A stretch of 18,326 bases of DNA from a bacterium (GTDB lineage Bacteria > Patescibacteriota > Saccharimonadia > Saccharimonadales > Saccharimonadaceae): the NCBI GenBank assembly GCA_030428585.1, contig JAUIDL010000008.1, positions 1 through 18,326 on the forward strand, written 5' to 3'. Both the position numbers and the translations under genes were made by a program. This document shows, piece by piece, positions 14,592-18,326 of the stretch. How positions within the stretch are numbered: the first letter of the stretch is position 1; every line of letters begins with the position of its first letter. A model generated the notes under the pieces. That model was not told the origin of the DNA. It did no database searches and was given only the letters and a program-made list of their open reading frames with translations.

Positions 14592-16028
14592 ATGCCCGCA
14601 ACTGGAACGGAAGCGCGAGTCACGACTTTCGAAGAGGCGTGCGCGACTTTGGGCCTGATGCCCGGTGAGTCGTATTCGACCACGGCGGTTCGTCAAGCAG
14701 AGACGCTTAAGCGGCTGCCGCTCGAGCTGGTTATTGCGACGCTCAGTCGGGACACCGATCGGTACCTGGATCTTCTCAAGGTCCACGACCAGCTCGCCGC
14801 GGTCCACCAGGCTCGTGAACTGTTGCTCGACGGTTATCCCGAGAGTTTCCAGAACGGCACGATTGATGAAATCGTGGTGGAGGACGAGACGATCGAACGA
14901 GACGGCGTGACGATGACCGCCAGCTACTACTGGTCGTTCAGTCGACTGGTGGTGACTGCCGAGATTCACGACGTTGACGTGCCCAAGTTGACGGCGTTGC
15001 CGCTGACTCAGTATGGCTATGCCAGTGTGGTTCGCATTCTGTCGGAAGGCGAGTCGGTGCAGACACACCATGTCGTGACCTTCTCTCAGTTCAAGGAGAT
15101 GTGGGAGGCACGCCAACGAGACAAGGCGCGTCGAGACGCTCGAGAGCTGCTTCAGCAGCGTATCAACGCGGCTCGACAGACCATTGCGAGTCTCAAGCGT
15201 GAAGGACTGCCAACCAAGCACCTGACCGATATGTTGACGAAGGCTGAACGACTGAGCTATGGCAACTATCGTCGTAACTGGTCGTCTCAGTCCTGCGATG
15301 ATGCCCTGAAGGGTGTCGAACGGGCCATCGAAGCGGTTCGCCAGAACCCGATCGACAGCCTGGTCGACGCATTGATGCGTGGTGACGCTCATCAGATCCA
15401 GCAGTCCAACTACCAGACGATTCAGACGATCAACACCTGGTCTATCATGACCGGGGGCTGGCTCAAGGCAAACCCTTGGGTCCAGTACATCGACGAGGAG
15501 CGCCTGCGTGCGTTCTACCGAAAGCGGATCGAGCAGACGAACATCACCTCGCTCGAGCGGGCGCTGTTGCACCCCGGTGAGTTCCTGCTGGCACTCGAGG
15601 ACTACTTCGTCGAAGAAATGATTGTCGAGGCTGGGAGGAACGAGGAGTTCGACATCGCTCAGCCGGTCATCGTCCTTCACGGCAACAAGGGTTACCAGGA
15701 ATACCCGATGGATTTCGTCCTCACCGACGACGGTCCCGAGTGCCAGTTGACCATTCCGCTGTCGGTCTACGACAAGAACCCGTACGAGTACGGCAAGAAC
15801 GAGCCGTACTTCTGGCAGCCGCATGGCATCGCTTGGCATTTGTTCCTGACGGTTCAGGGTCGAGTGGTCTGTCATGGACGACTCGACGTCATCGATACCA
15901 AGGTCAAGAAGTACAAGCGCAGCGTTCAGCGCAGCAAGAATGCGTCGAAGGTCGACGAGAACGGATTGACCCGCTTCGGCCCCAACCTCGGCACCACCCC
16001 GCCTCCGTGGCACGTCCGCGGTCGCTAG
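14592..16028 (+). CDS. Unrecognised 478-aa soluble protein
   Basis: I do not recognise this protein. No signal peptide or TM segment is visible, so it is probably cytoplasmic. Residues 10-85 look helical (TTFEEACATLGL, then LPLELVIATL and a helix to LLLDGYPE). Residues 90-160 look like a beta-rich part (IDEIVVEDETIE, MTASYYWSFSRLVVTAEI), 165-260 is charged and helical with coiled-coil character (WEARQRDKARRDARELLQQR), 295-345 is helical, and 355-440 is beta-rich and aromatic (PYFWQPHGIAWHLFL). The C-terminus is basic. No catalytic motif stands out. ATG 14592 is preceded by GAAGGAGGTG, a near-perfect SD; an in-frame start at 14535 lies in the T-run of the leader hairpin and is rejected. Lys, Gln and Glu are mostly AAG, CAG and GAG, unlike the flanking genes. 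A 12-bp terminator follows. Possibly lineage-specific or acquired. Confidence 0.8.
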   Translation: MPATGTEARVTTFEEACATLGLMPGESYSTTAVRQAETLKRLPLELVIATLSRDTDRYLDLLKVHDQLAAVHQARELLLDGYPESFQNGTIDEIVVEDETIERDGVTMTASYYWSFSRLVVTAEIHDVDVPKLTALPLTQYGYASVVRILSEGESVQTHHVVTFSQFKEMWEARQRDKARRDARELLQQRINAARQTIASLKREGLPTKHLTDMLTKAERLSYGNYRRNWSSQSCDDALKGVERAIEAVRQNPIDSLVDALMRGDAHQIQQSNYQTIQTINTWSIMTGGWLKANPWVQYIDEERLRAFYRKRIEQTNITSLERALLHPGEFLLALEDYFVEEMIVEAGRNEEFDIAQPVIVLHGNKGYQEYPMDFVLTDDGPECQLTIPLSVYDKNPYEYGKNEPYFWQPHGIAWHLFLTVQGRVVCHGRLDVIDTKVKKYKRSVQRSKNASKVDENGLTRFGPNLGTTPPPWHVRGR

Positions 16029-16040
16029 AGCAGTAAAGAG

Positions 16041-16077
16041 CTACCCCGCATCCACGTGATGCGGGGTAGTTTCTTTT
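16041..16077 (+). terminator. Strong intrinsic terminator after the 478-aa gene
   Basis: Perfect 12-bp stem, CTACCCCGCATC (16041-16052) and GATGCGGGGTAG (16058-16069), loop CACGT, then TTTCTTTT. Confidence 0.93.
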
Positions 16078-16083
16078 CGGCGC

Positions 16084-16089
16084 TATAAT
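16084..16089 (+). promoter_or_regulatory. -10 box for udg, leaderless type
   Basis: Perfect TATAAT 6 nt before the ATG of the glycosylase gene, just past the preceding terminator. No good -35 is visible because the expected position falls in the terminator stem. There is no SD, so a leaderless mRNA is likely. Confidence 0.6.
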
Positions 16090-16095
16090 AGAGCC

Positions 16096-16659
16096 ATGCA
16101 ACAAACCCACCTCGACCAACTCGCGACAGAAATTATCGAACAAAATATTTGCCCAGACCTCGCTGCCCAGGCAACGCAACTCGTGATGGGGTCGGGTAAT
16201 CCAAACGCCAACATTCTTTTTATTGGTGAAGCGCCGGGAAAGAAAGAGGACGAGCAAGGTGTTCCTTTTATCGGTGCGGCAGGCAAATTCTTGGATACGA
16301 TGCTGGCCGCCGCTGGCATGAATCGCGACGATGTGTACATTACAAATATTGTGAAGTATCGACCACCGAATAATCGGGATCCAAAACCAGCCGAGAAAGC
16401 GGCATTCTTGCCATTCTTACTCAAACAAATTGACATTATCCAGCCAAAAGTCATTATCACGCTCGGTCGACACAGTATGGAATACTTTTTGCCAGACCAA
16501 AAAATCGGGCACATTCACGGTCAACCACGACAGATTAAGCTTGGCGGAAAGGACTATACGATTATTCCACTTTTTCACCCGGCCGCCGCACTCTATAACG
16601 GTTCACTCAGACAAACTTTACTCGATGATTTTGTCAGCGTAACAGAGAGCATAAATTGA
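16096..16659 (+). CDS. udg: Uracil-DNA glycosylase, family 4-like, lacking most Fe-S cysteines
   Basis: Removes uracil from DNA, starting base excision repair. The 187-aa protein has the family 4 pattern: FIGEAPGKKEDEQGVPFIGAAG (42-63; motif A GEAPG and a polar residue run), YITNIVKYRPPNNRDP (81-96), ITLGRHSMEYF (121-131) and the second active-site motif FHPAAALY (160-167, His161). Classical family 4 enzymes carry a [4Fe-4S] cluster bound by C-x2-C near the N-terminus, a Cys in VxCRPP and a Cys in ACRPF. Here only Cys19 remains; the others align with Gln16, Tyr88 and Phe104. The cluster is therefore almost certainly absent. It may partner dut in uracil control. Monocistronic between a terminator and the next promoter. 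Confidence 0.9.
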   Translation: MQQTHLDQLATEIIEQNICPDLAAQATQLVMGSGNPNANILFIGEAPGKKEDEQGVPFIGAAGKFLDTMLAAAGMNRDDVYITNIVKYRPPNNRDPKPAEKAAFLPFLLKQIDIIQPKVIITLGRHSMEYFLPDQKIGHIHGQPRQIKLGGKDYTIIPLFHPAAALYNGSLRQTLLDDFVSVTESIN

Positions 16660-16684
16660 CAAAAACGTAAAAATTTGCTATAAT
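16656..16684 (+). promoter_or_regulatory. Consensus promoter of the 114-aa unknown gene
   Basis: TTGACA (16656-16661), 17-nt spacer, TATAAT (16679-16684): a perfect sigma-70-type consensus, the best in the window. The -35 begins inside the last codons of udg. Inferred start near 16691. Confidence 0.88.
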
Positions 16685-16688
16685 ATAG

Positions 16689-16752
16689 TCATACGACGTA
16701 ACTGAGCAAACGCCTCGGTTTTTGACCCATAGAGAGGGGAGTCGTGGTATGA
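16689..16752 (+). promoter_or_regulatory. Structured leader with terminator-like hairpin
   Basis: AACTGAG (16700-16706) pairs with CTCGGTT (16714-16720), one G-U, 7-nt loop, followed by a T-run (16719-16723). Around it, TCATACGAC (16689-16697) is complementary to GTC...GTATGA (16741-16752) apart from a 3-nt insertion, and this second arm contains the start codon. The SD (GAGGGGAG, 16734-16741) lies between. The two helices could coexist as a closed leader fold hiding the AUG, provided transcription starts by about 16691. Confidence 0.5.
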
Positions 16753-17093
16753 CCGATACACAGGCGTCAACGCAACCCGTGTCCGATGACCAGATCCGCC
16801 AGACCTGTCTGGCAGTGTTGGAGCACATGGGCTACGTCGCGGACGATCCCAAGTGGGTCGCCCAGCTCGTCAACAACGTGCTGCGGTACCTGCAGCGCAA
16901 GCCTGTCAAGGACACCTTCTCGGGTGAGACCTGGCGGTACGACTGGCGCGATTCGTTGCGAATCGAGATCATCTGCGAGACCATCGCGCAGCAGTTCATC
17001 GACGTCGTCAACCATGGTCGTCTGATGGATCTGCAAATCCGTGCGATGATTGTTAGCCAGCATCATGCGCACCAGGCATCCGCTGCCACCTAG
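16749..17093 (+). CDS. Unrecognised 114-aa soluble protein
   Basis: Not recognised. The protein is largely helical: a polar N-terminus (MTDTQASTQPVSDDQ), helix 16-30, a PKWVAQLVNNVLRYLQRK segment (about 43-60), a Trp-rich turn (GETWRYDWRD, about 68-77), helix 78-110 and an Ala/His-rich end. There is no TM segment, signal peptide or recognisable motif. ATG 16749 follows GAGGGGAG at normal distance; a TTG nine codons upstream is rejected as it lies in the leader hairpin's T-run. It shares AAG/CAG/GAG-biased codon use with the 478-aa gene. Promoter strength suggests high expression. It has its own terminator. Confidence 0.72.
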   Translation: MTDTQASTQPVSDDQIRQTCLAVLEHMGYVADDPKWVAQLVNNVLRYLQRKPVKDTFSGETWRYDWRDSLRIEIICETIAQQFIDVVNHGRLMDLQIRAMIVSQHHAHQASAAT

Positions 17094-17096
17094 CCA

Positions 17097-17161
17097 CCCC
17101 AACCACGGGGCTCCCGGATTTATTCCGGCGAGCCCCGCAGGTGGGGCGGTGTTCAATTTTT
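17097..17161 (+). terminator. Long GC-rich terminator of the 114-aa gene
   Basis: Core stem CGGGGCTC (17106-17113) with GAGCCCCG (17130-17137), capped by CGG/CCG (17115-17117, 17125-17127) and extended below by CCCC-A-ACC (17097-17104) with GGTGGGG (17140-17146). CGGTGTTCAATTTTT follows. Confidence 0.82.
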
Positions 17162-17174
17162 CCCGATTAAAATA

Positions 17175-17233
17175 GCCCAGCATCAGCTGGGCATTCTTGT
17201 TGGCGCAGGGGAGGGGGTGTCATGCCCCCTCCC
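17175..17233 (-). terminator. Two hairpins after the 69-aa gene
   Basis: Read on the minus strand, a 9-bp hairpin (17233-17225 with 17217-17209, loop 7) begins 1 nt after the stop. A second 7-bp stem, GCCCAGC/GCTGGGC (17192-17186 with 17181-17175, loop 4), follows and ends in TATTTTAAT. The second has the form of an intrinsic terminator; the first may stabilise the 3' end. The intergenic stretch 17094-17234 is otherwise without a gene. Confidence 0.7.
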
Positions 17234-17234
17234 G

Positions 17235-17444
17235 CTACTCGTCTGTCGAAGGTGGTTCGGGTGGCTTGTGTCGCCAGTTTCGTACTAGGACGATGAACTC
17301 GATGACCGCGCGCTGACCTTTCTCGAACATCATGGTGATGGCGAAGAAGAGGGTAATCCCAATGATGCAGGCGATACCCCAGATGACAGATAGGTAATAC
17401 ACCGCAATGACCCACATAGGAGTCGCTTGATCGATGCCGTTCAT
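17235..17444 (-). CDS. Small membrane protein of unknown function (69 aa)
   Basis: Not recognised. Residues about 10-42 are one long hydrophobic stretch (MWVIAVYYLSVIWGIACIIG and onward through LFFAITMMF), long enough for one helix plus a short hairpin or a tilted helix. Then comes a basic/amphipathic segment (EKGQRAVIEFIVLVRNWRHK, 43-62) and an acidic Pro-rich end (PPEPPSTDE). The frame choice is supported by the SD AAAGGAG 6 nt before ATG 17444 and by a promoter at 17487-17515; a longer overlapping frame on the same strand lacks these. CCTT just upstream of the SD can pair with AAGG of the SD around a 3-nt loop, which could damp translation. Divergent from the RNase J gene. Confidence 0.72.
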   Translation of the reverse strand: MNGIDQATPMWVIAVYYLSVIWGIACIIGITLFFAITMMFEKGQRAVIEFIVLVRNWRHKPPEPPSTDE

Positions 17445-17481
17445 TGCAACTCCTTTCGAAGGTTCGTCTCAACAAGAGGTA

Positions 17482-17510
17482 TTGACAGTATAGATCATTA
17501 ATGCTATTAT
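17482..17510 (+). promoter_or_regulatory. Upstream promoter of the RNase J gene
   Basis: -35 TTGACA (17482-17487), 17-nt spacer, -10 TATTAT (17505-17510). Inferred start near 17517, with a leader of about 150 nt to the RNase J ATG. Confidence 0.68.
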
Positions 17511-17515
17511 TACAA
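17487..17515 (-). promoter_or_regulatory. Promoter of the 69-aa gene
   Basis: Minus strand: -35 TTGTAA (17515-17510), 17-nt spacer, -10 TATACT (17492-17487). The leader is about 36 nt. It is interlocked with the plus-strand promoter at 17482-17510. Confidence 0.68.
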
Positions 17516-17534
17516 CAACTACCGTGGCGTCGCC

Positions 17535-17563
17535 TTGTCGCTCGCCGAACTCTCTGCTACAAT
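17535..17563 (+). promoter_or_regulatory. Second promoter of the RNase J gene
   Basis: -35 TTGTCG (17535-17540), 17-nt spacer, -10 TACAAT (17558-17563). Inferred start near 17570, giving a leader of about 97 nt. Confidence 0.68.
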
Positions 17564-17579
17564 AAGAGCACTTGTTCAT

Positions 17580-17613
17580 AGGGATTCTTGTAACTAAAAA
17601 CCGACTAATCCCT
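17580..17613 (+). promoter_or_regulatory. Stem-loop in the RNase J leader
   Basis: AGGGATT (17580-17586) and AATCCCT (17607-17613) form a perfect 7-bp stem with a 20-nt loop. It lies at the 5' end of the leader, about 10 nt into the transcript from the second promoter. CACTTGT is repeated beside it (17569-17575 and 17614-17620). A 5' stem could shield the message from 5'-end attack, possibly by RNase J itself (inference). Confidence 0.45.
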
Positions 17614-17666
17614 CACTTGTACGGTAATCAACACGATTTAATTCTTAATAAGGAGAATAAACACAC

Positions 17667-18326
17667 ATGGGTCAACGCAGACTTGCTACCCCGCAGGCCG
17701 ACGATTCGTCGAAAGCGCCTCGAAATAACAAACAACATGGTGGGAACAACAATAACAACCGCCAAAATCAAAACCAAAAACCGCAGCAGAACAACACTGT
17801 TCTGGCGAACACGCAGACCCGCCGTGGGGAAGTCTTCCGCGCGCAGCGTCGAACCAGCGAAGGCGTGAACCTCCGCGCCAGCCAACACATCATTAACGTG
17901 CCGGTTAACAAATCAGTCTACAACGGCTACGATGGTCGCCAGTTTAGTTTGGCTGATCAAAAGAAAATGCCCCGCAACAACGGGCCGAAGCTCAAGATTA
18001 TTCCAATCGGTGGTGTGGGTGAAATGGGTATTGGCAAGAACATGAATGCCATCGAGTACGACAACGAAATCATCATTGTCGACATGGGCTTCTTGTTCCC
18101 AGGCCCTGATTATCCTGGTATCAATTACATCGTGCCGGACATTACCTATCTGTTGGAAAACAAGCACAAGATTCGCGGCATCGTCTTTACCCACGGTCAC
18201 CTTGACCACATTGGGGCAGTCCGTCACTTGTTGCACCAACTACCAGCACCAGTCTACGGTTCGAAATTTACCTTGGCTATGGTGCAAAAGAACATGGAAG
18301 AAGCCGATACTGATTATCAGCCTGAT
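17667..18326 (+). CDS. rnj: Ribonuclease J, N-terminal part (3' end outside window)
   Basis: Metallo-beta-lactamase/beta-CASP ribonuclease with 5'-3' exo- and endonuclease activity, central to mRNA decay and rRNA maturation. The first 220 residues are seen. Residues 1 to about 108 are a low-complexity, basic, Asn/Gln-rich extension (NNNNN, QNQNQ, then RRGEVFRAQRR), probably disordered and RNA-binding. The MBL domain starts at LKIIPIGGVGEMGIGKNM, followed by IIIVDMGFLFPG and the metal-binding HGHLDH (176-181). ATG 17667 is preceded by AAGGAG with an 11-nt gap. Together with PNPase, the window supplies both 5'-3' and 3'-5' RNA decay enzymes. Two tandem promoters precede it. Confidence 0.94.
   Translation, partial: MGQRRLATPQADDSSKAPRNNKQHGGNNNNNRQNQNQKPQQNNTVLANTQTRRGEVFRAQRRTSEGVNLRASQHIINVPVNKSVYNGYDGRQFSLADQKKMPRNNGPKLKIIPIGGVGEMGIGKNMNAIEYDNEIIIVDMGFLFPGPDYPGINYIVPDITYLLENKHKIRGIVFTHGHLDHIGAVRHLLHQLPAPVYGSKFTLAMVQKNMEEADTDYQPD

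Noticed and set aside
14487..16013. A 508-codon open frame on the minus strand opposite the 478-aa gene
   Set aside because: It arises from the G-ending codon bias of the plus-strand gene. It lacks a promoter, an SD and recognisable protein character, while the plus strand has promoter, SD and terminator.
17167..17475. A 102-codon minus-strand frame overlapping the 69-aa gene
   Set aside because: Its start lies upstream of the SD that fits the 69-aa frame, and its product is basic and low in hydrophobic pattern, unlike the clean TM protein.
17572..17868. A 98-codon plus-strand frame overlapping the RNase J start
   Set aside because: It starts in the leader at a non-ATG codon and conflicts with the RNase J frame, which has the SD and a homologous domain.
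1..18326. UGA recoding to Gly or Trp, known in some CPR lineages
   Set aside because: polA ends cleanly at TGA before the next gene, and Trp positions are TGG.
1..18326. tRNA, rRNA, CRISPR arrays, insertion sequences or transposase genes
   Set aside because: None could be recognised on either strand; the intergenic gaps are short and taken up by promoters and hairpins.

Overview
The window is dense bacterial coding DNA, close to even in GC, read with the standard code: UGA is a stop (polA ends in TGA) and Trp is TGG. Gene content and style point to a Patescibacteria/CPR genome, most likely Candidatus Saccharibacteria (TM7). The pointers are very short spacers, a TruB without a PUA domain, a Lys/Ala-tailed S20, an RNase J with an N/Q-rich extension, a VirB6/TrbL-like membrane protein and a type IV pilin-like surface protein. 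The phylum is an inference; no rRNA is present to confirm it.

Layout. (1) 1-4334, plus strand: a tight gene run for DNA synthesis, nucleotide hygiene and repair: polA (3' part), a capless HAD-like protein, dut, a single-TM protein, mutM and holA, closed by a strong terminator. (2) rpsT (S20) on the minus strand with its own promoter. (3) 4892-6439: a type IV prepilin N-terminus fused to seven Cys-paired RCC1-like blades. (4) 6518-8972: a degenerate DHH-like protein with a Pro-rich tail, then truB. (5) 8969-11731, minus: a 920-aa VirB6/TrbL-like polytopic membrane protein sharing its stop region with truB. (6) 11866-14428: rpsO and pnp, separated by a terminator. (7) 14430-17520: three unrecognised proteins (478, 114 and 69 aa) interleaved with a family-4-like uracil-DNA glycosylase. 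(8) From 17667: the 5' part of an RNase J gene.

Two initiation styles are visible. rpsO, the pilin-propeller gene, truB, udg, holA and the VirB6-like gene have a -10-like box only 6-9 nt before the start codon, which implies leaderless or nearly leaderless mRNAs. In contrast rpsT, pnp, rnj and the three unknown genes have longer leaders with good Shine-Dalgarno (SD) sequences. Each unknown gene is a self-contained cassette (near-consensus promoter with 17-nt spacer, structured leader, strong SD, own terminator). The two larger ones use G-ending codons more than their neighbours.

Strongest candidates for follow-up: the pilin-propeller fusion, the unknown cassettes with terminator-like leader hairpins, the glycosylase that has lost most of its Fe-S ligands, and the interlocked divergent promoters before the RNase J gene.
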